Shown one piece after another: positions 7,170 to 15,272 of a stretch of DNA of 64,000 bases. Within the stretch, counting starts at the first letter, position 1; each line of letters starts with the position of its first letter. The notes beneath the pieces were generated by a model, which was not told the origin of the DNA, searched no databases, and worked only from the letters and a program-made list of their open reading frames with translations. The stretch covers positions 24,273-88,272 of the forward strand of contig NZ_JANIOA010000019.1 in the NCBI RefSeq assembly GCF_025175675.1, written 5' to 3'. The stretch is from Sedimenticola hydrogenitrophicus (lineage in GTDB: Bacteria > Pseudomonadota > Gammaproteobacteria > Chromatiales > Chromatiaceae). Position numbers and translations under genes: made by a program.

Positions 7170-9827
7170 TCATTTCATGAACAGCGCGTCCCGCGTTATA
7201 GCGGACGGACGCCGGGCGTATATCAGGACCAGTAGCGCGGGCAGGAGTAGCAGGTCAAAAAACAGGGCGGTGACCAGACCGATACTGGTCAGAAGCCCGA
7301 AATGGGTCGTCGGCACAAATTCCGAGAGTGTCAGCACGATGAATTGGGCACTCAGGATTATCGTCGTGGTCATGACCGCCCTGCCCGCCTGCTTATAGGT
7401 CTTGACCAGGGCGGCGATCGGACTGATACCCTTACGCACACGACTGATGAAACCGTGATAGATATGGATGGTGTCATCCACGGCGATGCCGACCGCGACA
7501 CTGGCAATCATGGCGGTTGCCATATCGAGCCACAGACCAAACATCCCCATGATGATAAAAATCAACAGGATAGGAGACAGGTTCGGTATCATGCAGAGCA
7601 GTGCACCGCCGATCGAACGCCACTGTATCAGCATCAGCAGGAATATCAGCCCCAGCGCCCCGAACAGACTCTTCACCTGCCCCTCTATCAGCAGATCCTC
7701 CTGATCCGCAAACAGCCGCCCGAAACCCGCTATCTCCCATTCGACACCGTTTGAGGGGTGTTCGCCGAGATAGATTCTGATTCGCTCCATCAGTTCGGAA
7801 AGCGCATTGGCACCGTGCACATTCACATTAAGGCTCACATGGGCGATGCGGTAATCTCGATCGACAAAATCAAACAGATCCTCCCCGTCATAGACCAGCA
7901 GATACTGGCTGATCAATTCCATATTATCCGGGATACGCCGGTACGCGGGATCCTCAGCATTGAAGCCCCAGTGCATCTCCTCGACAAAATCGGCCATGGA
8001 GATACTCTTATCCACCTCGGGTTGCGCCTCCGCCCAGCGCTGAAACGCCCGCATGTCATTCAGCACCCGGGGCTGCTTCAACCCACCCCGCTGTTTTGCC
8101 GTGAAAACAATATCCAGGGAGGCAGTGCCTACCAGCTTCTCCTCTATATGTTGCGTGGCCTGGCGAAGCGGGTGCTGGGGATAAAAAAACTCCTGGATAT
8201 TGGTCTCGACAACAATATTGCCAATCTGAGGCAAGAGTAGCCCAAGCCCTACACCGACCACACCGACCACATAGAGCGGATAACGGACACCGATACGAAG
8301 CAGTCTGCTGACCAGTCGGTCCAGGCTGGCCAGTCCCGATTTCCGGCTGGGCCAGGGTGCATAGTCAAACCGGGCAAAGATATTCGGCACCAGGTGGATC
8401 ACTACAAAATAGATCAGCACCACCCCGGCGGCCGATATCAGCCCGAACACCTTGATCGGCGGGATCGGGCTCAGACCGAGCGATGAGAGGCCGGCCACCG
8501 TGGTCAGGGCGGTGTACAGCGCCGGTCGTTGCACTTCGTTGAGTGCACTGCGTACCCGGCGTGGTCCTGTCAATCCGCGTTTTGAAGCAAAATGGAGGGC
8601 GTTGAACAGATGCACCAGCGCAGCCACTGTCAAAGCCGACAGCAGCGGTGGAATGATACTGGATATCAGGTTGAACGGTTGATTGAAAACCACATAAAAC
8701 GCCACCGTGGAGCTGACTACCACCCCGATAACCACACCGGCTACTATCACCGCAAGCCAGCGATGGAACAGCCACCAGATCAGGAACAGACCGATCACCG
8801 TGGTGGCGGGTATGAAGATCATATTATCCCGCAACATCGATCTCATCTGCGCCACATCGGTGGTGATCTGCCCAGCCATACTGGTCAGATAGCCAGCCAG
8901 GCGAGCCTTGCGGACCTCCTCGAGCATGGCATCCTCCAGGGCCAACCGTTCGAGGCTCGAGTCGATCTTGACCGGTATTACCAGCATCGCAACCGCACTG
9001 CCGTCCGCTGCCACCAGGGCGTTTCTGGCAAAGCGGTCTGAGAGTGCACGCTCCAGCCTCTGCGGTGGCCTGGTCTTCTCCAGATTCCGGACACTGAGCA
9101 GCGGCTCAACCAGAAAGCCCTCTTCGGTCCCGTGAATATGATCCTGCGTGGTCATATTCACCACGTCATCAATCAGTGGATGGTCAGCCAGCGACTCGGC
9201 CAGGGCATTCAATGACCTGGCGAATCCGTCCGAATAGAGCGCCACTCCCTCGAACAGCAGTAGGACGACCTGATCGCTGGGAAAATGGCGCCGCAGTTCA
9301 TCATCAATGATCACCGAAGGCGCGTCCGCCGGCAGGTAGACCTTGGGGGCGTTGTTGATGTTGAGATTCAGCAGCAGCCCATTGGGCAGTACCGTGAATA
9401 AAAACAGGAACAGCACACTGAAGTAGTATTTCCAGGGCAGATGCAGAAAAATATACTTCAACTGCGTGTCCGCTTCGGTGGTGAGCGAAAACTCGATCGA
9501 CTCCTCGCCATCGGCCAGGATAGAGCAGGAATTCATGATGGCCACCAGACGGTCGCCGTCATTTTTCAGTAAGGTGACTTTGGCCCGGGGATATTCCCTG
9601 GCGTTCCGGAGCACCCTCCCCGCCTCGGAAAAGTGCTCCCGCAGCCGATCCTTGTGACGGTCAATCACCAGGTCGAGAACCGGTACTGCCTCAAGCTCAC
9701 TGAAAGATTGATAGCCCAGAAGGCTGAGAAAGGCCGGATTGGCATAGACAAACATGCCATCATGCTGAATCGCTATCGGTTTGCGATCGTGATCATAGCG
9801 GGCGTATAGGGTGGTGTCAGCTTGCAT
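7170..9827 (-). CDS. MMPL/RND-family transporter with N-terminal PAS domain
   Basis: An 885-residue inner-membrane transporter of the MMPL/HpnN class. Residues from about 10 to 125 form a PAS-like sensor (FVYANPAFLSLLGYQSFSEL is the PAS core). Then comes the usual twofold RND layout: a first helix near 135-155, a large periplasmic loop, five helices, and the repeat of this arrangement. The second half carries the conserved intramembrane motif VGIAVDDTIHI. It lies downstream of an outer-membrane barrel gene and a LolA-like gene on the same strand, the usual company of such transporters. Substrate is unknown; lipid or hydrophobic cargo is likely. The N-terminal PAS fusion is unusual. Confidence 0.85.
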   Translation of the reverse strand: MQADTTLYARYDHDRKPIAIQHDGMFVYANPAFLSLLGYQSFSELEAVPVLDLVIDRHKDRLREHFSEAGRVLRNAREYPRAKVTLLKNDGDRLVAIMNSCSILADGEESIEFSLTTEADTQLKYIFLHLPWKYYFSVLFLFLFTVLPNGLLLNLNINNAPKVYLPADAPSVIIDDELRRHFPSDQVVLLLFEGVALYSDGFARSLNALAESLADHPLIDDVVNMTTQDHIHGTEEGFLVEPLLSVRNLEKTRPPQRLERALSDRFARNALVAADGSAVAMLVIPVKIDSSLERLALEDAMLEEVRKARLAGYLTSMAGQITTDVAQMRSMLRDNMIFIPATTVIGLFLIWWLFHRWLAVIVAGVVIGVVVSSTVAFYVVFNQPFNLISSIIPPLLSALTVAALVHLFNALHFASKRGLTGPRRVRSALNEVQRPALYTALTTVAGLSSLGLSPIPPIKVFGLISAAGVVLIYFVVIHLVPNIFARFDYAPWPSRKSGLASLDRLVSRLLRIGVRYPLYVVGVVGVGLGLLLPQIGNIVVETNIQEFFYPQHPLRQATQHIEEKLVGTASLDIVFTAKQRGGLKQPRVLNDMRAFQRWAEAQPEVDKSISMADFVEEMHWGFNAEDPAYRRIPDNMELISQYLLVYDGEDLFDFVDRDYRIAHVSLNVNVHGANALSELMERIRIYLGEHPSNGVEWEIAGFGRLFADQEDLLIEGQVKSLFGALGLIFLLMLIQWRSIGGALLCMIPNLSPILLIFIIMGMFGLWLDMATAMIASVAVGIAVDDTIHIYHGFISRVRKGISPIAALVKTYKQAGRAVMTTTIILSAQFIVLTLSEFVPTTHFGLLTSIGLVTALFFDLLLLPALLVLIYARRPSAITRDALFMK

Positions 9828-9953
9828 GCGAAGTCAGATGTGAGCCCAGGTCATTGGAATACACTCCTGCAATATTGATTCAAATTCGGCACGACCTCTG
9901 CCCAAATTTACCTTATTACCCATCTAACTCAACCATCATCAGGAACAACCTTA

Positions 9954-10165
9954 GCCGCCAATAGACGCAAATGAACACGAATAAGCCCGTTCTTCGGGGT
10001 AGGATGCCGGTGAGGCACGAACCGCATCAAGCCCTACCGTGAACGATGCGGTTCGCAAGCTCACCGGCATCCTACGTCACCGGCAAGCACCGTGGTCTGG
10101 ATGAAGCGGCCATTCCCCAACAGGATTAACCGCGTTATTTGCGTTTATTCGCTTTTATTCGCGGC
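9954..10165. repeat. Nested palindromic element
   Basis: The outer arms are degenerate inverted repeats starting GCCGCCAATAGACGCAAAT on the left, with GCCGCGAATAAAAGCGAATA as the complement of the right end. Inside sits a strong two-part hairpin: GTAGGATGCCGGTGAG (9999-10014) pairs with CTCACCGGCATCCTAC (10060-10075), and GAACCGCATC (10019-10028) pairs with GATGCGGTTC (10045-10054). It occupies most of the 406-bp gap between the barrel and PAS-MMPL genes. Confidence 0.75.
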
Positions 10166-10233
10166 TTTGTAAACGGTATCTGACTTTAGCAGTAGTCTGT
10201 TGGGTAATCAGGCAAATTCATAAAATCTTCGGG

Positions 10234-11700
10234 TCAGAACTTTGCGCGCCACCCGACCGCGACCAGTGAATTGTCCTGATGGAAGGCGCCGGGCGTACCG
10301 GCGGCACCCTCAAAGTAGTGCGCCTCCAGATACACCTCCTGGGAGTCCCAGCCGATGTAGGCGAGCTCGGGATTGAGATAGAGATCATGGGTATCCAGCC
10401 CCTTATAAAAGCGCCCCTTCACCCGCCATTGATCACGGGCAAAAGGAACCTCAAACGAGCCGCCAAACAGATAGACCTCGGTCCGGTCTATCACCGCTGG
10501 CGCGTCAATATGATTGAACCCGGTCAACTGCAGATTGACCCGGGCATCGCCATCCCCCGGAAAGAACTCCACACCGGCTCCCCAGTTCAGGCTCTTGACC
10601 GTGTCGAATGTGCCATCGGCGCGGGTAATCGGGGCATCACTCAGCCAGCCTGCCTCAAGGCGCCAGATCGCGCCCAGCGCCTCCACACCGAGATCACCGC
10701 CGAGTAACCAACTACGTGGATATCTTGCCTCGAGCACTCCACGGGAACTGTTGTAGCTGAAATAGGGGATCGATTGGCGAACCTTCTGCACGGTCAGGGC
10801 GTAGTCCAACCCCTCCCCCGTGCCGCTGTAACGAATGCCGAACCCACCATCCGAATCCGAAGCATTGACATCCACCGGGGCACTCTGGATCAGTGCCGTG
10901 CTGGCCGGGGTGGATTTCAAACCAAATATCTGCCCGGATTCCCGGTTAACCGGGAACCAGACACTGTCAACGCCTGGCAACTCAGCTTCCCTGAAATAGG
11001 GCAGAAAGACCACATCCAGCTTTTTCTCCCCGAAGAAGTGTTCATAGCGGATCGCCGGCGATGCGCGCCTGCGATCGGCCAGGTCATCCAGGATATAGCG
11101 GGTCAGGTCATGGGTGCTGAGGCGGTCGGTAGGGGGAAATTCATCAATCCGTCCCCAAACTATTTTTTGCGCCCCAACGGTCAACCTGAAGTTATCCGCA
11201 CGATAACGGATGAAGGTCTCATCATAATCAAGCGTGGCATGTTCCCAATCCTGACTGCCGTGCTGGAAATAGCCGTCCAGCCGTACGGAGGCCTGCAGGT
11301 CCCAGCGACTGGAGGGGCTCCAGAGCGCCGTTGCCTGGCCATGCAGATAACCCTGGCCGCTGGCATTTGAAGCGGATCGGTTGAACACCCCGTACTCCGC
11401 CCACAAATCATCCAGCTTGAGGGAGAGATCGCTACGCCCGGCAATCGCCTGGTCGCTCCCCGGAGTGGACTTTTGCTCCTCCGGCTCAAGCAGTATCTCG
11501 TCACTCCCCGGTTCTTCAATGATCAACAACTCTTCCGTCGATAAGGCAGGCCGCCCTTGATCAATCACCGGCTCCTCTTCAATGATCAACAGCTCCTCAT
11601 CCGGCGCCGGTTCCGCGGCCGACGCGGGCAGTGGCGACAATGCGATACAGAACCAGGCTAATAGTGTGGTGCTGTCAAATTTATTGTTCAAGTGCGCCAT
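10234..11700 (-). CDS. Outer-membrane beta-barrel protein (DUF1302-like), partner of MMPL transporter
   Basis: A 488-residue exported protein with signal peptide (cleavage near PASAAEP), an acidic Pro/Glu linker, then an alternating-strand barrel that ends in Phe, the usual outer-membrane C-terminal signature. Strand-like segments such as LTVGAQKIVWGRIDEFPPTDRL resemble DUF1302/phage-lambda-porin-like proteins that cluster with MMPL transporters and LolA-like proteins. The linker carries an internal repeat: the ELLIIEE phrase occurs twice. It is co-oriented with, and between, the LolA-like and PAS-MMPL genes. The role as an outer-membrane counterpart of the transporter is inferred. Confidence 0.72.
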   Translation of the reverse strand: MAHLNNKFDSTTLLAWFCIALSPLPASAAEPAPDEELLIIEEEPVIDQGRPALSTEELLIIEEPGSDEILLEPEEQKSTPGSDQAIAGRSDLSLKLDDLWAEYGVFNRSASNASGQGYLHGQATALWSPSSRWDLQASVRLDGYFQHGSQDWEHATLDYDETFIRYRADNFRLTVGAQKIVWGRIDEFPPTDRLSTHDLTRYILDDLADRRRASPAIRYEHFFGEKKLDVVFLPYFREAELPGVDSVWFPVNRESGQIFGLKSTPASTALIQSAPVDVNASDSDGGFGIRYSGTGEGLDYALTVQKVRQSIPYFSYNSSRGVLEARYPRSWLLGGDLGVEALGAIWRLEAGWLSDAPITRADGTFDTVKSLNWGAGVEFFPGDGDARVNLQLTGFNHIDAPAVIDRTEVYLFGGSFEVPFARDQWRVKGRFYKGLDTHDLYLNPELAYIGWDSQEVYLEAHYFEGAAGTPGAFHQDNSLVAVGWRAKF

Positions 11701-11737
11701 ATGGCTATGTTCCCCTGTTCAGGTTGCCTGCCCCGAC

Positions 11738-12559
11738 TCAGGGGCGATAGGCCTTCTCATTGGTATCGTCGGTAAGATCACGCCGGGTGAAGAGCCGGTC
11801 GGGCAGATCCTGGTCGTACTTTATATTTTCGGTCAGCAACTGGGTACGGTGCCCGGATTCCAGGTCATACATGGTGCTTTCCAGGATGCTCCAGTAGCCC
11901 TGGATTTTCTTGATTCTTCTGGCGGTAAGCATTTTGCTCGGCTTCTCCCTGCCCCGCTCGAACAGCTCCACTTTCAACGGGATCAGGATCTTGCGGTAGA
12001 TACAGCTGACACGCTTGGAATAGACCGAGTTATCCGGATCCCTGGGGGTACTGACCAGGATCTCGCAGGGCACCTTTCCCACACTGCCCGTGCCCCGCAG
12101 GTAGTGATGATCCATGTCGACCTCCCGGTCGAGCAGGTCTTCATAAAAAAAGTCGGAACCGACGAAACGGCCGCCTTTTCTTGAAGATGAAATTCGCCGG
12201 ACCTTATTCAGCGCCGGCAGATAGAGCCATTGGTCACTCGCGTCCCCGGGGTGATCCTGGGTCAGCAGCCCGGTTCCCGCGATATCATCCGGCTGAATGA
12301 AGCGCATCAGGGTCCAGCGCTCTCCGGCGCCCTTCTCCTTGGCGTAGCTGTAGAGCACACGCTGCCTGGATTGACTCGCCTTTCCCTGAAGCGTCATCAC
12401 CACCAGGGCACTGAAATCATTACCATTGGGTCGATCGTACACCGCCTGGGCCAACGCCGTCCCCGCGGGATTGCTCAGAGGCTCACTCCCAAGAACGGCG
12501 ACAGGCGACATCAGCAAACAGGCTGCAATCATCCGTCGGGCTAAGCCTTGTGTGACCAT
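11738..12559 (-). CDS. LolA-like outer-membrane lipoprotein-sorting protein
   Basis: A periplasmic protein with a signal peptide (MVTQGLARRMIAACLLMSPV..., cleavage near VLGSEP) and the LolA-like domain usual beside MMPL transporters. The WLYLPALNKVRRISSSRKGGRFVGSDF core is characteristic of this family, as is the GSDFFYEDL segment. I chose the ATG at 12559 because upstream in-frame starts would put a non-signal leader before the signal peptide. It is the first gene of the LolA-like / barrel / PAS-MMPL set and probably shuttles a hydrophobic cargo across the periplasm. Confidence 0.85.
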   Translation of the reverse strand: MVTQGLARRMIAACLLMSPVAVLGSEPLSNPAGTALAQAVYDRPNGNDFSALVVMTLQGKASQSRQRVLYSYAKEKGAGERWTLMRFIQPDDIAGTGLLTQDHPGDASDQWLYLPALNKVRRISSSRKGGRFVGSDFFYEDLLDREVDMDHHYLRGTGSVGKVPCEILVSTPRDPDNSVYSKRVSCIYRKILIPLKVELFERGREKPSKMLTARRIKKIQGYWSILESTMYDLESGHRTQLLTENIKYDQDLPDRLFTRRDLTDDTNEKAYRP

Positions 12560-13062
12560 GGTTTCGCTTCTACCTTGACGAGAACAGACCGGCTCTCTTA
12601 ATAATCCATATTTGAAACATTCTATAACTAGTTGAATATATTGCAAGTTAATTTAATTAACTGCCATTTTTTCATCAGGTATCCCACGCCTGAGCCGAGC
12701 CCCACTCTCTCCATTCACATTATCCAAGCCGGCGAATCCATTTCAGAAATCAGGTATCTCATTGATTATGCGAGCATTAATAATAAGACGTTGAGAAAGC
12801 TATCGCAGTTCGGTAACAACCAGAACCACAGGTACCGAAACCACACGCCAACCGAAGGTCAATGGGGATCCGCTCATCCAGCCACCCGACCACCACTCCC
12901 CGGCGTTTTTAACCGGTTGTAAAAATCATTTATAGTTTAGCCCCGGATGGCGGCAACACCCTGAAAGGTTTAGCCAGACCGACGCGAAACCTGGCCCATA
13001 TCACCATGCCCTACACCTGTCGATTTTTTTTACACGGTACATTTAACCCGCAAATAATTATT
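12560..13062. other. Intergenic region with possible structured RNA
   Basis: Divergent control region of the LolA-like set (leftward) and the Tat protein (rightward). At 12931-12936 there is TATAGT with a weak TTTAAC 17 nt upstream. Then follows a GC-rich, foldable stretch (GCCAG/CTGGC around a GACGCGAAAC segment, 12973-13010) and T8 at 13024-13031. This could be a short terminated RNA, but no known family fits well. No open reading frame of interest is seen. Confidence 0.25.
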
Positions 13063-13075
13063 CATCAACTTATTG
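13063..13075 (+). promoter_or_regulatory. Possible IHF site
   Basis: CATCAACTTATTG matches the IHF consensus WATCAANNNNTTR except for the first base, in an AT-rich tract 23 nt upstream of the sigma-54-type promoter. This is the usual place for an IHF bend. Confidence 0.35.
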
Positions 13076-13097
13076 ATAATATTGACTATAAATCTAG

Positions 13098-13113
13098 TGG
13101 CTTGATATTTGCA
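13098..13113 (+). promoter_or_regulatory. Sigma-54 (RpoN)-type promoter
   Basis: TGGCTTGATATTTGCA has the -24 GG and -12 GC exactly 12 nt apart and a consensus TTGCA downstream half. It points at the Tat protein gene 371 nt away. In XrtA systems PEP-CTERM and surface genes are commonly RpoN/PrsR-dependent, so this fits the setting. The activator gene is not in the window. Confidence 0.6.
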
Positions 13114-13125
13114 TCGATAGTGACA

Positions 13126-13484
13126 GATCACGCAGACGCCTTATACTGATAGATGTGGCGGGATATTTCCGACTTCGGTGCTTAAAGTCAGCTAATAGAA
13201 CTTGCCATGCCTTAACCGCACAACTATTTGCCTGGTGTCGCTAACCACCGGATAATTAGGGGATTATTATGATCGTGGGCGAACACCCTACTCCGAGCCA
13301 TAGAAACCGGTAAGGGATTATTTGATATCTATCGGATATTTTTACACTTATTCTGCGAACATTTTCCAAGCGTTGAATAAGTGCTACCTTTCTACAATAT
13401 GAGGGACAATCCTGAGGCCAGATCAGGAACAGGCTCGAGAAGCCACTCGATTTTAAGCTCAGATAACCTATAGAGTAACAAGTA
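13126..13484 (+). other. Long 5' leader with a small upstream ORF
   Basis: If transcription starts about 12 nt after the -12 element, the mRNA has a leader of about 360 nt. It contains a 14-codon ORF at 13269-13313 (ATG...TAA, peptide MIVGEHPTPSHRNR) preceded by GGGGATT. Leader control is possible; no known riboswitch is recognised. Confidence 0.3.
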
Positions 13485-14081
13485 ATGTCGAAGAATCGAG
13501 AGACAAACAAGGATTTAAAGCTGGATGGTCCGATTGAGAAAGGCATCTCATCGAGTCGTAGGCAATTTACCAAGGCGAGCCTGCTCGCCTCCCCTGTATT
13601 GATGTCGGTGGTATCACGCCCCGTGTTTGGCGTGGGTTGCCTCTCGAACATGCTCTCTGGCAACCTGTCCGACCCGAATCGTGGTGAATGTAACCTGGGC
13701 CTTAGCCCCGGCTACTGGAAGGAACACCCGGAAGCTTGGCCGATGGCGTCCACTTATCGACAAGACGGTACGTTGCCCACCGGCCAAAACGACTGCCTCT
13801 CGGGCGGTGGCCCCTTCGCGCAGTGGGAGTGCGGTGGCGGTGCGCTATTCAACAGCTATTTCACGTCCGGTCCGCTGGACGCAAACAACCGTACGATGTA
13901 TGAAATCCTGTGCACGGAAGCGGGTAGTGACGAGTTCCATATCATCGCCGCGCTCCTGAATGCGATGACCGATCCCAACTATGTTCTGAGTGTGGATCAA
14001 GTGAAGACGTTGTGGGCCGATCCGACGCTGGGCGGTCAAGTGACCAACTTCAAGTCATTCCTGAACAGCACCTGGACCTGA
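13485..14081 (+). CDS. Tat-exported protein with GYWKEHP motif
   Basis: A 198-residue protein of unknown function. A twin-arginine motif SRRQFTK (Arg25-Arg26) is followed by a hydrophobic stretch ending near RPVFG, so export folded through Tat is likely. The mature part has five cysteines (52, 69 and three more) and a GLSPGYWKEHP segment (GYWKEHP at 76-82), a motif seen in surface proteins of exosortase-bearing bacteria. There is no PEP-CTERM tail or lipobox. The promoter is sigma-54-type. It lies tail-to-tail, 55 nt from the HprK/PqqD/nucleotidyltransferase operon, and may be a substrate or partner of it; that link is inferred from position only. Confidence 0.65.
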   Translation: MSKNRETNKDLKLDGPIEKGISSSRRQFTKASLLASPVLMSVVSRPVFGVGCLSNMLSGNLSDPNRGECNLGLSPGYWKEHPEAWPMASTYRQDGTLPTGQNDCLSGGGPFAQWECGGGALFNSYFTSGPLDANNRTMYEILCTEAGSDEFHIIAALLNAMTDPNYVLSVDQVKTLWADPTLGGQVTNFKSFLNSTWT

Positions 14082-14136
14082 CGACCAGGCACACTCATCA
14101 TTTTGTCTGACCGCAAACCGCCGGATAAGGGTCAAA

Positions 14137-15270
14137 TCAGCCGGGATCCCGGTGTCGCGGATTGTTGGCGATAAAGCGCTGTACTTCCCCCGGCAGCTCT
14201 CCCTCATTTTCCCCCGTCAGCGCCTTCCTCACCAGGTGGGGAATGAGCAGTTTCATCGGCATGCGCAGATAGTGCGAACGCACATAGAGCGCCCAGCGCG
14301 CCTGCCCGGTGCCCCACATCCCGCAACTTGCATGATCCGGTCGCAAGGCGCGGAGAAACAGACGATCCATGGTTGAACCGAGCAGGCTCCCGGGGAGCTG
14401 ATCACGCATCCACAATGTCACATCTTCGGGAATGTCCACTGCCAACAGGAGCTGGACATAACGTAACCCATAAATCAGTGGACGCACCAAGTCCATCTCC
14501 ACCGCCCGGTCACACAGCGCCGGCCAGAAACCGGCGCGCCCCGCAAAGTGCCGCAGCAGTTCGGCGATATCCACCAGATCCCGCAGCCCATGCTCCAGTT
14601 CGCCATCATGGAACAGGTGCGTTGCACTGTGCAGGATCAGGTCCAGGTCACACAACCAGTAGAGATCCCCCTGCCCCCCATCGTTGGTTGCCTGCGCCAG
14701 GAGTTTTTGCGGGTCGGGCTTGAGTCTCGCCGTCAGCGGCAGGATTGAGTGGTGGATATCCAGCACCGTCTGGCGCTTGATATGTCTCATCGGGGGGATT
14801 TCATGCATCCAGGTACGATAGTAGCGTTGATCGTATGCACTGCTATGGGTAGTACGCCACCCCCACGTCAACAGTCGCTTCTCTACATCCTCGACCGCTG
14901 ACCTGGGCACCAGGATATCGATATCATGAAACAGCCGCCCGCGGCTGATCGGCAGATCCGCCAGGACATAGGCGGCCCCCTTGAGCAGGACAATGGGGAT
15001 GGCGAGGCTGTACAGCGCTTCCTGCAGCTGCGAGATCTCCCAGCGGACCGCCAGCACGCTGCGCTGGGTAATCAGGTTCGCGGCCCTCAGATGATGGGCC
15101 GGCCCTTCCGGTATCGCGTCCCCCAGCCCCCGTTCCTGTAACACCCGGTGAAGATGGGCAAGCAGGTTTGCCGCCTTTGCCTGGCGCATCAGGAGATCCC
15201 AGTCGGCCGCGGAGAACCGGGTTATCCTATCCGGTGATACCAGGACCTGTATGATAAGCGGCTCAACCAT
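14137..15270 (-). CDS. Nucleotidyltransferase family protein (PF14907-like), HprK-rel-A system
   Basis: A 377-residue protein of the NTP_transf_5 class. Features are IVLLKGAAY (LKG at 96-98), the Pol-beta-type catalytic HDIDIL (Asp116, Asp118) after a Gly-Arg loop, and DIHH at 171-174 supplying the third acidic residue. The family adds nucleotides to an unknown acceptor. It begins 2 nt after the HprK-like gene's stop and is the last gene of the three-gene operon. Related nucleotidyltransferases accompany HprK-like kinases in some lasso-peptide clusters; no lasso cyclase or protease is visible here. Confidence 0.8.
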   Translation of the reverse strand: MVEPLIIQVLVSPDRITRFSAADWDLLMRQAKAANLLAHLHRVLQERGLGDAIPEGPAHHLRAANLITQRSVLAVRWEISQLQEALYSLAIPIVLLKGAAYVLADLPISRGRLFHDIDILVPRSAVEDVEKRLLTWGWRTTHSSAYDQRYYRTWMHEIPPMRHIKRQTVLDIHHSILPLTARLKPDPQKLLAQATNDGGQGDLYWLCDLDLILHSATHLFHDGELEHGLRDLVDIAELLRHFAGRAGFWPALCDRAVEMDLVRPLIYGLRYVQLLLAVDIPEDVTLWMRDQLPGSLLGSTMDRLFLRALRPDHASCGMWGTGQARWALYVRSHYLRMPMKLLIPHLVRKALTGENEGELPGEVQRFIANNPRHRDPG

Positions 15271-15272
15271 AA

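Noticed and set aside
13485..14081. PEP-CTERM substrate of exosortase
   Set aside because: The Tat protein ends in FKSFLNSTWT with no PEP motif, membrane helix or basic tail.
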